A DNA stretch of 64,000 bases from Xanthobacteraceae bacterium (lineage in GTDB: Bacteria; Pseudomonadota; Alphaproteobacteria; Rhizobiales; Xanthobacteraceae). Numbering within the stretch: the stretch's first letter is position 1; the number at the start of each line of letters is the position of its first letter. Shown one piece after another: positions 1 through 9,404 of the stretch. Position numbers and translations under genes: made by a program. The stretch is from the NCBI GenBank assembly GCA_004297465.1, contig SCUB01000001.1, positions 310,001 through 374,000 of the forward strand, given 5' to 3'. The notes beneath the pieces are model-generated. The model was not told the DNA's origin. It saw only the letters and a program-made list of their open reading frames with translations, and did not search any database.

Positions 1-1098
1 ATCGAGGACAAGGTCGTCAATATCCCGCAGCGCTCCGGCATGGGTGACATCGCCGACATCCTTCAGCGCGAGGGCGTGATCGAGAACAATCGCCTGCTGT
101 TCTTTGGCGCCGTCATCGCCATGAAGGCGCGCTCGGATCTCAAGTCGGGCGAGTACCTGTTTGGCAAGCACGCCACCTTGCGCGATGTCATCGACACCCT
201 GGTCGACGGCAAGGTGGTGCAGCACGCCTTCACCATTCCCGAGGGGTTGACCTCGGAGCAGATCGTGACGCGGCTGATGGAAAACCCGATGCTGTCCGGG
301 GTCATCCGCGAGGTGCCGCGCGAGGGCACGCTGCTGCCGGAGACCTACAAGTTCACCCGCGGCACGCCGCGCGATCAGGTGATCCAGCGCATGCAGCAGG
401 CGCAGCGCAAGCTGGTGCAGGAGATCTGGGAACGCCGCGCCGCCGACGTGCCGATCCGCTCGCCGGAGCAGCTCGTGGTGCTGGCCTCCATTATCGAGAA
501 GGAAACCGGCCGGGCTGAGGAGCGCAGCCGCGTCGCCGCGGTGTTTGCCAACCGCATCCGGCAGAAGATCCGTCTGCAGTCCGATCCGACCATCATCTAC
601 GGGCTGGTCGGCGGCAAGGGCACGCTCGGCCGGCCGATCAAGCGCAGCGAGATCCAGCAGCCGACTCCGTACAACACCTACATGATCGAGGGCCTGCCGC
701 CGGGGCCGATCGCCAATCCGGGCCGCGCCTCGCTGGAGGCCACCGCCAGTCCGGCGCGCACGCGCGACCTCTACTTCGTCGCCACCGGCGACGGCGGGCA
801 CACCTTCACCGAGACCTACGATCAGCATCGCAAGAATGTCGCCAAGCTGCGCGGCCTCGAACGGCGGCAGAAGATCGACGAACTCGAGGACGACGACGAT
901 GCGCCGGAGGCTGTTCCGGCCAAGCCCACCGCCGCATCCCCGCCCGCTGCCGTAACCCCGCCCACGGTCAAACCGGCCGCCGCGCCGGCCGCAAGGCCCG
1001 CCGCGCCGCGCAAACGGCAGACCGCGGCGCCTCGGGCCGCGCCCGCGCCCTCGAACGCCGGCGCCGCCGATTCCGAACCGGAAACGCAGACCGAATAA
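1..1098 (+). CDS. mltG: Endolytic murein transglycosylase MltG (5' end missing)
   Basis: Cleaves nascent peptidoglycan strands at the inner membrane and sets glycan length. The frame is open from base 1, so the start and the N-terminal membrane anchor lie outside the window; about 365 residues are visible. The YceG/MltG core is recognisable from the block ASIIEKETG, which holds the catalytic glutamate, followed by LQSDPTIIYG and the PTPYNTY segment. The last 75 or so residues are an acidic patch followed by a Pro/Ala-rich, low-complexity tail, which goes beyond the enzymatic core and is common in GC-rich Rhizobiales. yicC and gmk follow on the same strand. Confidence 0.95.
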   Translation: MEDKVVNIPQRSGMGDIADILQREGVIENNRLLFFGAVIAMKARSDLKSGEYLFGKHATLRDVIDTLVDGKVVQHAFTIPEGLTSEQIVTRLMENPMLSGVIREVPREGTLLPETYKFTRGTPRDQVIQRMQQAQRKLVQEIWERRAADVPIRSPEQLVVLASIIEKETGRAEERSRVAAVFANRIRQKIRLQSDPTIIYGLVGGKGTLGRPIKRSEIQQPTPYNTYMIEGLPPGPIANPGRASLEATASPARTRDLYFVATGDGGHTFTETYDQHRKNVAKLRGLERRQKIDELEDDDDAPEAVPAKPTAASPPAAVTPPTVKPAAAPAARPAAPRKRQTAAPRAAPAPSNAGAADSEPETQTE

Positions 1099-1199
1099 CC
1101 GTCCTCTGCAAACCGCGGGCGTCCATCCGCGATCTTGAGATGCGCCGTGGGCGCGGATAAGGTCGCGCCAGTTCTGGCCCTACCCGAAGAGATTCCCTG

Positions 1200-2087
1200 A
1201 TGGCGCTGTCGAGCATGACCGGCTTCGCGCGAAGCCACGGCACCTGCGGCGCCTATGGATTCGAGTGGGAGATCAAGTCGGTCAACGCCAAGGGATTCGA
1301 CCTGCGGCTGCGGCTGCCGCCGGGCTGGGACGCGGTGGAGACGGCGGCACGCAAGGCCGCGACCGCGGCGCTGTCGCGCGGCACGGTCTATGCCAACCTC
1401 GTCGTCAAGCGCGCCAATGCCGCGCCGACGATCCGTATCAACGAGGACGTGCTGTCCTCGGTGCTCAATGTGGCCGCCGTCATCGCCGCCCGCCTCGCCG
1501 CGCCGCCGCCGACGGTGGACGGCATCCTCGCCGTCAGGGGCGTCGTCGAGGTCGGCGAGAACGAGGACAGCGAGGAGGAACGCGCGGCGGCGGAAGCCGC
1601 GATCGGCGCCGCCTTCGACGCCGCGCTTGGCAGCATCGCCGACATGCGCTGCCGCGAGGGTGCGACGCTCGGGCTCATCCTGACTGCGCGCCTCGACGAA
1701 CTCGCCGCGCTGGCCGCGCGTGCCGATGCCGCGCCGGGCCGCAAGGCGGAGGCGATCCGGGCGCGGCTCGCAACCCAGATCGCCACGCTGGTGGAGGCCT
1801 CCGAGCGATTCGATCCGGACCGGCTGCATCAGGAAGCGCTGGTGATGGCGACCAAAGCCGATATCCGCGAGGAACTCGACCGCATCGCTTCCCACATCGC
1901 GCAGGCGCGCGAGTTGGTGGCCAAGGGCGGACCGGTCGGGCGGCGGCTCGATTTTCTGGCCCAGGAGCTCAATCGCGAGGTCAACACCTGCTGCTCCAAG
2001 GCCAACGACCTGGAACTGACCAACATCGGCCTCGAGATGAAGAACGTGGTCGAGCAGTTCCGCGAGCAGGTGCAGAATCTGGAGTAG
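1200..2087 (+). CDS. yicC: YicC family protein
   Basis: 295 residues, the usual length for YicC, a family with reported endoribonuclease activity and a long-known link to stationary-phase survival. The N-terminus (MALSSMTGFAR, then FEWEIKSVNAKGFDLRLRLP) is the typical YicC_N signature. The C-terminal 75 residues carry the DUF1732 block, including RLDFLAQELNRE and NTCCSKAND. It lies between mltG and gmk, and the stop is only 7 bases before the gmk start, which is the common alphaproteobacterial order. The ATG overlaps an upstream TGA; no strong Shine-Dalgarno is seen. Confidence 0.93.
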   Translation: MALSSMTGFARSHGTCGAYGFEWEIKSVNAKGFDLRLRLPPGWDAVETAARKAATAALSRGTVYANLVVKRANAAPTIRINEDVLSSVLNVAAVIAARLAAPPPTVDGILAVRGVVEVGENEDSEEERAAAEAAIGAAFDAALGSIADMRCREGATLGLILTARLDELAALAARADAAPGRKAEAIRARLATQIATLVEASERFDPDRLHQEALVMATKADIREELDRIASHIAQARELVAKGGPVGRRLDFLAQELNREVNTCCSKANDLELTNIGLEMKNVVEQFREQVQNLE

Positions 2088-2094
2088 GCAGGCG

Positions 2095-2745
2095 ATGCGG
2101 GGCGGCGGGAGCAGAGAAGCGGTCGAACGGCGCGGGCTGATGTTCGTGCTGTCATCGCCTTCGGGCGCGGGCAAGACCACGCTGGCGCGCAAGCTGATCG
2201 CCGAGGTGCCCGGCCTGCGGCTGTCGGTGTCGACGACGACTCGGCCGATGCGGCCCGGCGAGGTCGATGGGCGCGATTATCATTTCGTCGACGCCGCGCG
2301 GTTCGAGGCCATGGTCGGCGACAATGCCTTCCTCGAATGGGCCAACGTGTTCGATCACCGCTACGGCACGCCGCGCGCGCCGGTCGAGGCGGCGCTGGCC
2401 GCCGGTCACGACATCCTGTTCGACATCGACTGGCAGGGCACCCAGCAGTTGCGCGACCAGGCGCCCAGCGACGTGGTCAGCGTGTTCATCCTGCCGCCCA
2501 CGGTCGCCGACCTCGAGCAGCGGCTGCGCGCCCGCGCGCAGGATTCCGACGCCGTCATTCATCGCCGCATGACCAAGGCCGGCGACGAGATGAGCCACTG
2601 GGACGCCTACGACTACATTGTCATCAACCGCGACATCGCGGCCGCCTTCGACGCGGTGCGCTCCATCCTGTTCGCCGAGCGGCTGCGGCGCGAGCGTCAG
2701 GTCGGGCTATCGGCGTTCGTGCGCAGCTTGCGGGCGCAGCTTTAG
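2095..2745 (+). CDS. gmk: Guanylate kinase
   Basis: Phosphorylates GMP to GDP with ATP in the cytosol. The P-loop SSPSGAGKTT lies at about residues 20-29. The GMP-binding part follows, with TTRPMRPGEVDGRDYHFV and later FLEWANVFDHRYGTP. At 216 residues it matches the family. An internal methionine (residue 16, just before FVLSSPSG) could be an alternative start, but the upstream ATG has an AGGCAGG-like ribosome-binding site and is close to the end of yicC. A palindromic repeat follows the stop. Confidence 0.96.
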   Translation: MRGGGSREAVERRGLMFVLSSPSGAGKTTLARKLIAEVPGLRLSVSTTTRPMRPGEVDGRDYHFVDAARFEAMVGDNAFLEWANVFDHRYGTPRAPVEAALAAGHDILFDIDWQGTQQLRDQAPSDVVSVFILPPTVADLEQRLRARAQDSDAVIHRRMTKAGDEMSHWDAYDYIVINRDIAAAFDAVRSILFAERLRRERQVGLSAFVRSLRAQL

Positions 2746-2787
2746 GGCTTGCCCCTCCTGGTCATTGCCGGTCACCGCTTCTCCCCT

Positions 2788-2866
2788 CGTCATTGCCGGG
2801 CTTGACCCGGCAATCCATCATCTTCGCGAAGGGGAATGGATGCGCGGGTCAAGCCCGCGCATGACG
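2788..2866. repeat. Palindromic intergenic repeat (BIME-like), copy 1
   Basis: Two inverted half-units face each other. The left arm begins CGTCATTGCCGGGCTTGACC and the right arm ends GGTCAAGCCCGCGCATGACG, with a short spacer. Near-identical composite units occur at 40832-40910 and 40964-41040, and half-units at 57514-57605. It lies between the convergent gmk and rsmA genes, the usual place for REP/BIME elements. Both arms can fold into long hairpins, so it may also act in 3'-end formation. Confidence 0.85.
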
Positions 2867-2899
2867 AAGGGAGGGGCCGTGCGCGCGAAGTTAGGGGCG

Positions 2900-3748
2900 T
2901 TATGCGCGCGCCGTCTCGAATGCCCGCGCCATGGCGACGAAACCGCTGACCGGCACGGTCTCGGCGCGCCGCGTCGGCTCGATGCCGGCGGCCTCCAGCA
3001 GCACCAGCGGATCGACGCCGAGCGATTTGAGGCTCTGGCGCAACATCTTGCGGCGCTGACCGAACGCGGCCTCGGTGATGCGTTCGAGCGCGCGCAGCCG
3101 GCACGGCTCGGGCTGTGGGCGCGGCACCAGCCGCACCACGGACGACGTGACCTTGGGCGGCGGCACGAAGGCGCTGGGTGCGACATCGAACAGGATCTTC
3201 GCTTCGCAGCGCCAGCCGGTCAGCACGGAAAGCCGGCCATAGGCCGCCTCGTCCTCGCGCGCCACCAGCCGTTCGGCCACTTCACGCTGGAACATCAGCA
3301 CCATGGCGTCGAACCACGGCGGCCACGGTTCGACGCTGAGCCAGCCGATCAGCAAGGGCGTCGCGATGTTGTAGGGCAGGTTGGCGACGATGCAGACGCG
3401 CCCGCCGGCGAGCATCGGCCGCGGATCGAACGCGAGCGCGTCGCCTGAAACGATCTCGAGCCGGCCCGGATAACGCGCGGCGATGTCCGCAAGCGCGGCG
3501 ATGGCACGGTCGTCGCGCTCGATGGCGATGACGCGGCGGGCGCCGAGCGCGAGCAGCGCGCGCGTCAGTCCGCCGGGACCGGGTCCGACCTCGATCACGG
3601 TGGTCTCGGTGAGCGGCTCGGCCGCGCGCGCGATGCGAGCCGTCAGGTTGAGGTCGAGCAGGAAGTTCTGGCCCAGCGACTTGCGCGCCGACAGATCGTG
3701 CTGGCGGATAACTTCGCGCAGCGGCGGCAGGTCGTCGATCGCGCTCAT
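2900..3748 (-). CDS. rsmA: 16S rRNA (adenine(1518)-N(6)/adenine(1519)-N(6))-dimethyltransferase RsmA
   Basis: Dimethylates two adjacent adenines near the 3' end of 16S rRNA with SAM during 30S maturation. The protein has 282 residues. SAM-site features are QNFLLD (about 28-32), [10 protein letters not shown] (53-62) and the catalytic NLPYNIATP block (123-131). It is the last gene of the lptF-lptG-lptD-surA-pdxA-rsmA run, starting 10 bases after the pdxA stop. The surA-pdxA-rsmA order is classic in proteobacteria. Confidence 0.96.
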   Translation of the reverse strand: MSAIDDLPPLREVIRQHDLSARKSLGQNFLLDLNLTARIARAAEPLTETTVIEVGPGPGGLTRALLALGARRVIAIERDDRAIAALADIAARYPGRLEIVSGDALAFDPRPMLAGGRVCIVANLPYNIATPLLIGWLSVEPWPPWFDAMVLMFQREVAERLVAREDEAAYGRLSVLTGWRCEAKILFDVAPSAFVPPPKVTSSVVRLVPRPQPEPCRLRALERITEAAFGQRRKMLRQSLKSLGVDPLVLLEAAGIEPTRRAETVPVSGFVAMARAFETARA

Positions 3749-3758
3749 GGGGCCGCTC

Positions 3759-4763
3759 TCATGGGGTCATGCGCGCGGCCAGCCGCAACGCCGCGATCAG
3801 GCTCGACGGATCGGCGCGCCCGGTGCCCGCGAGGTCGAACGCGGTGCCGTGGTCGGGCGAGGTGCGCACGAACGGCAGCCCGAGCGTGACATTGACCGCG
3901 TCGTGGAACGCCAGGGTCTTGATCGGGATCAGCGCCTGATCGTGATACATGCACACCGCGCAATCGTAGCTTTCGCGCATGGCGTCGTGGAACAGCGTGT
4001 CGGCGGACAAGGGCCCGCGCACGTCAACACCCTCGGCCGCCAGCGCGGCGATGGCCGGCGCGATGACGGTGCGCTCTTCATCGCCGAGCGCGCCGTCCTC
4101 GCCGGCATGCGGATTGAGCCCGGACACCACGAGGCGTGGGGATGCGATCGCGAGCCGCGTCCTCAGGTCGTGGGCGACGATGCGGCAGGTGGCGACGATG
4201 AGCTCGGTGGTCAGCGCGGCGATGGCCGCGCTGAGCGCGAGATGGATGGTCACCGGCACCACGGCGAGTTTCGGCGACCACAGCATCATCACCGGCTGCA
4301 CGGTGTGGCCGGTGCGTTCGGCGGCGAGATGCGCGAGGAATTCGGTGTGGCCGGGATGGGCAAAGCCGGCGCGGTACAGCACGCTCTTGGCCACCGGATT
4401 GGTGACGACGGCGCGGGCGCCGCCGGCCGCGACATCGGCGACGGCGCGGCGGATCGCGGCGATGGCGGCGGGCGCGCTCGCCCCGTCGGGCCGGCCGGGC
4501 GCGGCGGTGGCGGCAACGCCGGTTTCGATCACCGGAAGCGCGGTTGCAAATGCGGCGGCTGCTTCGGCGGGCTGTGCGATGGCCGTAATGGCCGCCTCGA
4601 TGCCGAGCGCGCGGGCGCGCGATGCGAGGAAGGCGGCATCGCCGGCAACATAGAACACGGGAAGAGCGTCGGCGGCGCGGCGCCGCCAGGCCATCAGCGC
4701 AAGGTCCGGCCCGATGCCGGCCGGTTCACCGAGCGTCATCGCGACGGGAAGCACCGCGCCCAT
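3759..4763 (-). CDS. pdxA: 4-hydroxythreonine-4-phosphate dehydrogenase PdxA
   Basis: Oxidises 4-phosphohydroxy-L-threonine in the DXP-dependent route to pyridoxal phosphate. The protein has 334 residues. N-terminal [12 protein letters not shown] is the family signature. Metal-binding histidines sit in HPGHTEFLA, in LNPHAGEDG and in MYHDQALIP. It starts 4 bases after the surA stop, so translation is probably coupled within the operon. Confidence 0.96.
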   Translation of the reverse strand: MGAVLPVAMTLGEPAGIGPDLALMAWRRRAADALPVFYVAGDAAFLASRARALGIEAAITAIAQPAEAAAAFATALPVIETGVAATAAPGRPDGASAPAAIAAIRRAVADVAAGGARAVVTNPVAKSVLYRAGFAHPGHTEFLAHLAAERTGHTVQPVMMLWSPKLAVVPVTIHLALSAAIAALTTELIVATCRIVAHDLRTRLAIASPRLVVSGLNPHAGEDGALGDEERTVIAPAIAALAAEGVDVRGPLSADTLFHDAMRESYDCAVCMYHDQALIPIKTLAFHDAVNVTLGLPFVRTSPDHGTAFDLAGTGRADPSSLIAALRLAARMTP

Positions 4764-4767
4764 CGTG

Positions 4768-5730
4768 CTAGCGGTATTCGATCAGCGCGGAACGGCGGAT
4801 TTCCTGCAGGAACTTCTTGGCCTGCGTCTCGAACTTCTGCGCGAATAGCTTGTCGCGCGCCTCGCGCTTCTGCGGCGTGTCGGCGGTGGTCGGTTTGCGG
4901 TCGCACAGCGCCACCATCTCGATGCCCTGCTTGGTGACTTCCGGCGCGGTCAGCTTGCCCACCGGCGTCTTATCGAGAATGTCGCGTAGGTTGACGGGGA
5001 GATCCGCCGACGTCTTGGTGATCGGTTCGCGCACCGTGGCGTCGCGCATGGTGCGGAACAGGTCGATCGCCTCCTGGCAGCTCTGGACGCGGGCGCGCAG
5101 CGCCTCGGCTTCGCGGCGGCGGGCGTCGATGACGCCAGAAGCCGAACCGCGCGGCACGATCAGGATGATCTGGCGCAGGTGGTATTCGAAACTGTTGGCC
5201 TCCTGGCCCTGCTGGCCCTTGGCCTCGATGGCCGACAGGATGTCCTTCTCGCCGACCATCAGGCTCTGTTGGAACTTACCGCGCACGAGCTGACCCCACA
5301 CCAGCTCGGCCTTCATGCGTGACTTCAGCGTCTGGGGATGGATGCCGTGGCCCTCCAGCGTCTTGTCGAGCTGCTGGGTGGAGAGCCGCATGCGGCTGGC
5401 CATGCTGGCATAGTTGGAGTCGATGTCGGACGGGCCGGGATCGAGGCCGTATTTCTTGGCCTCCTTGATCTTGATCTTGTCGTTGATCAGTTCCTCGATG
5501 ACGTCCTTGCGCGGCGGTGCTTTCTGGCTTGTCAGGATCATGAGCTTGATGCGCTGATCGATGTCGGAATTGGTGATCGGCTCGCCGTTCACGATCACCA
5601 CGGCCTGCGCGCGCGCAAGGTCCGCGGACGCCATCAGCATCATGACACCGGCGGCGACGAGCGCGATGGCGCGCCCGGCCTTGCCGCAGGCCCTTCCCAC
5701 GATTGCCGCGAATGCCGTGTCCGCACGCAT
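4768..5730 (-). CDS. surA: Periplasmic SurA-like chaperone / parvulin peptidyl-prolyl isomerase
   Basis: Probable periplasmic chaperone for outer-membrane proteins. The N-terminal hydrophobic stretch ending near SADLARAQA is a Sec signal peptide. The mature part opens with VVIVNGEPITNSDIDQRI, the SurA N-terminal domain signature. A C-terminal region (HLRQIILIVPRG to VALCDRK) resembles one parvulin domain; E. coli SurA has two, and this shorter one-domain form is usual in Alphaproteobacteria. I chose the ATG at 5730. The frame is also open to a TTG at 5769, which lacks a ribosome-binding site. It lies directly after lptD, itself an outer-membrane beta-barrel. Confidence 0.87.
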   Translation of the reverse strand: MRADTAFAAIVGRACGKAGRAIALVAAGVMMLMASADLARAQAVVIVNGEPITNSDIDQRIKLMILTSQKAPPRKDVIEELINDKIKIKEAKKYGLDPGPSDIDSNYASMASRMRLSTQQLDKTLEGHGIHPQTLKSRMKAELVWGQLVRGKFQQSLMVGEKDILSAIEAKGQQGQEANSFEYHLRQIILIVPRGSASGVIDARRREAEALRARVQSCQEAIDLFRTMRDATVREPITKTSADLPVNLRDILDKTPVGKLTAPEVTKQGIEMVALCDRKPTTADTPQKREARDKLFAQKFETQAKKFLQEIRRSALIEYR

Positions 5731-5778
5731 GCCTGACAAATCCTGACTGTTATGTTCCGCGAAGCGCAATCAAGCGCA

Positions 5779-8301
5779 TCACTGTCCGTTGGTCGCGGTC
5801 GGCGATCCGAGATGCTGCGACACCGAGGTGCTGCCCAGAGTCCGGAGTCCGATTTGAAACATGATGCGATGGTCGACCTGCGGATTTCCGCTGTAGGAAT
5901 AATCGGTGATGTAATTCATGGCCAGCATGAAACAGTCGTCGACATAACCGGCGCCGATCATGGTCTGGTTGAATCGCTTGGCGTCGAGATCGTAGCGCAG
6001 GCCGCCGTTCAGCACCCAGTTGGCGGCGACCTTGAGCGAGGCGGTGCTCAGCACGCCTTCGCGCTGCGTCAGGCCGAGATCGGGCTGGGCGGCGTAGCGG
6101 CCGTACAGGAGGCTGACCGACCAGCGCTCGAAATTGGCGCGGCTTTCCAGTTCGAGGCGCTGCATGTCGAGCGTGTGCTCGTCGAGGCGGGCGCGGCTGG
6201 TGAAGGTAAAGGTGCGGTTGGGCTGGTACGAGATGCGACCGACATAATCGGAGCGCTGGGTTTCAAGACCGGAGTTGAGGCCGGTGTTGACCATGTCGCC
6301 GATGGCGAAGGAGTTGGTGCCGAACAGCTGGTACGACTGGCCGAACAGCACGTTGATGGTGCCGCCGCGGTTGAACTGGGTGGTGGCCTGAACGCCGACA
6401 TTGGCGCGTCCGCCGCCTTCGGTGCGGTCCCAGCCGGAGAACCTGTCGAGCGAGAACAGGTTGGCGTCGCTGAAGGTCAGGCTCTGGGCGTCCTCGTTGG
6501 GCAGCGCCGCCGAGCGCTGCTCGTCGGGACGCACGATGACCTGGGCGATCGGCTCGATGGTCTGCGTGCCCCACGACTGCACGCTGATGAAGGGATAGCG
6601 GTATTCCATCCCGACGGTCGGCATGACGCGCGCGACCTCGGTATTGCCGCCGGCGATGAAGTTGTTGACGCCAGGCTGCGATTCGATCGACGCGACCGCG
6701 ACATCGGTGCGCAGCGAGACAAACGGCGTCCAGATCTGGCCGGCGGAATCGGTGATCGATTTGCGCCACTGGGCAATCGCGGAGCCGCGCGTGTAGGTGC
6801 CGGGCGCGCCGCGCAGCACGCAGTTGGCGCTGGTTTTCTTGGATGGATCGGCGCTGTCGGGCAGGCACCAGCCGCTGGTCACCGCCATGGCGTTGATGGC
6901 GTCGAAGCTGGCCTGTTCGCGGCTGAGACTTGTGAAGTTGACCTTGTAGCCCAGTTCGCCGCCGAGGATCGGGCGGTCGAACACATAGGAATAATCCACC
7001 ACCGGGTGAATGACCGGGATTTCCTTCTGCCGGTCGGACTCCGAGAAGCCGAGATAATGAATGGCGCGGATATCGAAGAAGCTGCGCCCCGAGGCGCCGG
7101 TCAGATAAAGCTGCGAGGTGGCTTCGGTCGGCGTGTTGTCGAACACGTTGGTCGGCTGCCGATAGCTCGACAGGCCGTAGTCCTGGAAGAAGGTGCGGTC
7201 CGACATCAGCGTGCCGTTCCAGCCCCACACCCAGTTCTTGTTGAGCGCGAACTCGCCATTGGTCTCGATGGCGCCGCGGTTGTCGCGGAAGCCCGGCGTC
7301 TGCGTGCCGTCGTCTCGCAGGAAGTAGCTGGTGTCGGCCTGGTTGATGCCGTAGGCGCGCACGTCGTAGGCGCCGTTGATCAGGCGGTGGCGCCACTCGC
7401 CCTGCATCAAGAGGCCCTGCCTGGTGGTGATGCGCGGCGTCAGCGTGATGTCGTAGTTAGGCGCCAGCGCCCAGTAGTAGGGCAGGTCGAGGCCGAAGCC
7501 GTATTTCGAGCTGTTCGATCCGATCGGCATCAGCCACCCGGTCTTGCGCCTGACGGTCGGGTCGGGCGTCGAGAAGTAGGGCAGATAGGCGATCGGCGTG
7601 CCGAAGAATTCGAGCCGCGCGTTCTCGAAATAGAGCATCTTCTCGCCCTGGTCGTGAATCACGCGGGCGGCCTTGACCTGCCACAGCGGCGGCTTGCGCG
7701 GATTGTCCTTGCAGGGGGCGCAGGCGGTGTACACGCCGCTCTGGAACACGGTGTACTTGCCCTCGGTGCGGTCGGCGCGCGCCGCGGCCATGTGGGTCTG
7801 GTCCGGCGTCTCGAGCCGCAGCGAGTCGATGAAGCCGTCGCGGTAGTCGTCGGTCAGCTCCAGCACCATGGCGTGGGTGACGCGGCCTTCGGCGTCGGTG
7901 ATGCGCACATTGCCTTCGGCGTGCAGACGCTTGCTCTTCTGGTCGTAGATGACCTTGTCGGCCTCAAGCATCGACTGGTTGTAATAGATCTGCACGTTGC
8001 CGACGGCGGCGACGCGCGAGTGCGTGTAGTCGTAGTCGATCTCGTTGGCCTGCACGAGCATCTGGCCGTCCTTGCCGGGAGCCGGCATGCGGCGGGCGGG
8101 CGCGGGCGGATGCTTGGTGAATTCGAGGTTCTGGGCGTGCGCGGACGGCATTGCGGCCGCGCCGGCGAGCGCCACCACGGCGGCCGTCACGAGCGTACTC
8201 AAAAGAGCGCGCGGTCCGCGTCCGAACGCCGTCAACCGCCGCGCCAGCGCGCGTCGGGACAAGGCAATAATCAAAAGCTGGCGGGTGGCGACAACAGTCA
8301 C
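5779..8301 (-). CDS. lptD: LPS-assembly outer-membrane protein LptD
   Basis: Outer-membrane beta-barrel that, with LptE, inserts lipopolysaccharide into the outer leaflet. The protein has 840 residues. A signal peptide ends at MPSAHAQ. The N-terminal OstA/LptA-like domain (VQANEIDYDYTHSRVAAVG, then EADKVIYDQKSKRLHAEGNV) precedes a long aromatic-rich barrel with many alternating strands. The start is GTG, preceded by AGGAGG inside the end of lptG, whose stop codon is immediately adjacent. That arrangement suggests coupled translation of lptG and lptD. Confidence 0.95.
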   Translation of the reverse strand: MTVVATRQLLIIALSRRALARRLTAFGRGPRALLSTLVTAAVVALAGAAAMPSAHAQNLEFTKHPPAPARRMPAPGKDGQMLVQANEIDYDYTHSRVAAVGNVQIYYNQSMLEADKVIYDQKSKRLHAEGNVRITDAEGRVTHAMVLELTDDYRDGFIDSLRLETPDQTHMAAARADRTEGKYTVFQSGVYTACAPCKDNPRKPPLWQVKAARVIHDQGEKMLYFENARLEFFGTPIAYLPYFSTPDPTVRRKTGWLMPIGSNSSKYGFGLDLPYYWALAPNYDITLTPRITTRQGLLMQGEWRHRLINGAYDVRAYGINQADTSYFLRDDGTQTPGFRDNRGAIETNGEFALNKNWVWGWNGTLMSDRTFFQDYGLSSYRQPTNVFDNTPTEATSQLYLTGASGRSFFDIRAIHYLGFSESDRQKEIPVIHPVVDYSYVFDRPILGGELGYKVNFTSLSREQASFDAINAMAVTSGWCLPDSADPSKKTSANCVLRGAPGTYTRGSAIAQWRKSITDSAGQIWTPFVSLRTDVAVASIESQPGVNNFIAGGNTEVARVMPTVGMEYRYPFISVQSWGTQTIEPIAQVIVRPDEQRSAALPNEDAQSLTFSDANLFSLDRFSGWDRTEGGGRANVGVQATTQFNRGGTINVLFGQSYQLFGTNSFAIGDMVNTGLNSGLETQRSDYVGRISYQPNRTFTFTSRARLDEHTLDMQRLELESRANFERWSVSLLYGRYAAQPDLGLTQREGVLSTASLKVAANWVLNGGLRYDLDAKRFNQTMIGAGYVDDCFMLAMNYITDYSYSGNPQVDHRIMFQIGLRTLGSTSVSQHLGSPTATNGQ

Positions 8302-9390
8302 TTACCCGTCCTCCTGGTACAGTAAGGCCATGAGCCCGACGAGACCGCCGACACAGACCGGCAACCATGCCCCCACGAGGGGATGCATCAGCTCCGCCGT
8401 GCTCAAATCCTCAGTTACTTTCGACAGCACATAAAGCAGAAAGCCCGCTCCGACGCCACTTAAAACCATCTTTTGCACGCCGCCGAAGCGGAAAAAGCGT
8501 AAACTGACGGCGCCGGCCAGCATTACCATGGCTGCCAGCATGAATGGGAGAGCTAAAAGCTTGTGATATTGTAAACGATAGCCTGCAGCGGCCAATCCAG
8601 CCCGTTGTGCCGTGGAGATATACTCGGAAAGGTTCCAAAAAGACACAGTTTCCGGAGTCGCAAAACTATCCATAACCTGTGTTTTGGTGAGATTAGTACT
8701 TAGAAAATACGTTTCGTCGCTCGCCGGCGCGGCGTTGGGAACGAAGCGGCGCACCCCGGTGAGCCGCCAGCGGTCCGGTTCGAGGGCGGCTTCGCGGGCC
8801 TCGATTCGTTCCTTGAACTGACCGTTCGGCTCGAACCGGAATATCGTGACGCCGCCCAGCCGGATGCCCTGCTGGTGGCTGTGCGCCGCGTTGATGATGG
8901 CCTCGCCCTCCAGGGTGACCTGGTGGATCCAGAATCCGGTCGCGGCGTCGAAGCCCTGCGGCTGCTCGTTGAACAGGAACGCCTCGTTGCGCTTGGCGCT
9001 GGCCTGGAAGGACGCCGACAGCGGATTGAAGGCCACCGTGGCGAGCCCGCCGAGCAGGATCGCCGAGCCGAGCGCGGGAGCCAGGAACTGCCACGCCGAA
9101 ATGCCGGCGGCGCGCGCCACCACCAGTTCGAGCCGGCGCGACAGCGTCAGATAGGTCGTCATGGCGCCGATCATGATGCAGAACGGCATCAGCCGTTCGG
9201 AGATCTGCGGCACATGGTAGAGCGAGGTGGCGGCCACCAGCGCCGCGGTCGCGGCCGGGTTGTCCGCGGTGCGGCGCGTCAGCTCGATATAGTCGATCAG
9301 CAGGATGAGCAGGCTGAGGCCGACGAAGATCGCCAGCGTCGTGACGACGAATTTGCGGGCGAAATAGCGGGCTAGCGTGGTCGTGAACAT
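8302..9390 (-). CDS. lptG: LPS export ABC transporter permease LptG
   Basis: Inner-membrane permease of the LptB2FGC machine that extracts LPS. The protein has 362 residues, starting MFTTTLARYFARKF. Transmembrane segments lie near residues 12-35, 60-80 and 95-120, and three more are at the C-terminus (FMLAAMVMLAGAVSL and following). A periplasmic jellyroll domain lies between them. The frame is open a further 44 codons upstream, but that stretch overlaps lptF and looks like shadow sequence. It starts 14 bases after the lptF stop. Confidence 0.94.
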   Translation of the reverse strand: MFTTTLARYFARKFVVTTLAIFVGLSLLILLIDYIELTRRTADNPAATAALVAATSLYHVPQISERLMPFCIMIGAMTTYLTLSRRLELVVARAAGISAWQFLAPALGSAILLGGLATVAFNPLSASFQASAKRNEAFLFNEQPQGFDAATGFWIHQVTLEGEAIINAAHSHQQGIRLGGVTIFRFEPNGQFKERIEAREAALEPDRWRLTGVRRFVPNAAPASDETYFLSTNLTKTQVMDSFATPETVSFWNLSEYISTAQRAGLAAAGYRLQYHKLLALPFMLAAMVMLAGAVSLRFFRFGGVQKMVLSGVGAGFLLYVLSKVTEDLSTAELMHPLVGAWLPVCVGGLVGLMALLYQEDG

Positions 9391-9404
9391 CGGTCGCGGT
9401 CCGC

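Noticed and set aside
5752-8325. 857-codon open frame opposite lptD
   Set aside because: Shadow of a GC-rich gene: the protein is low-complexity, Val/Gly/Ala/His/Arg-rich with no domain, whereas lptD on the other strand has a signal peptide and family motifs.
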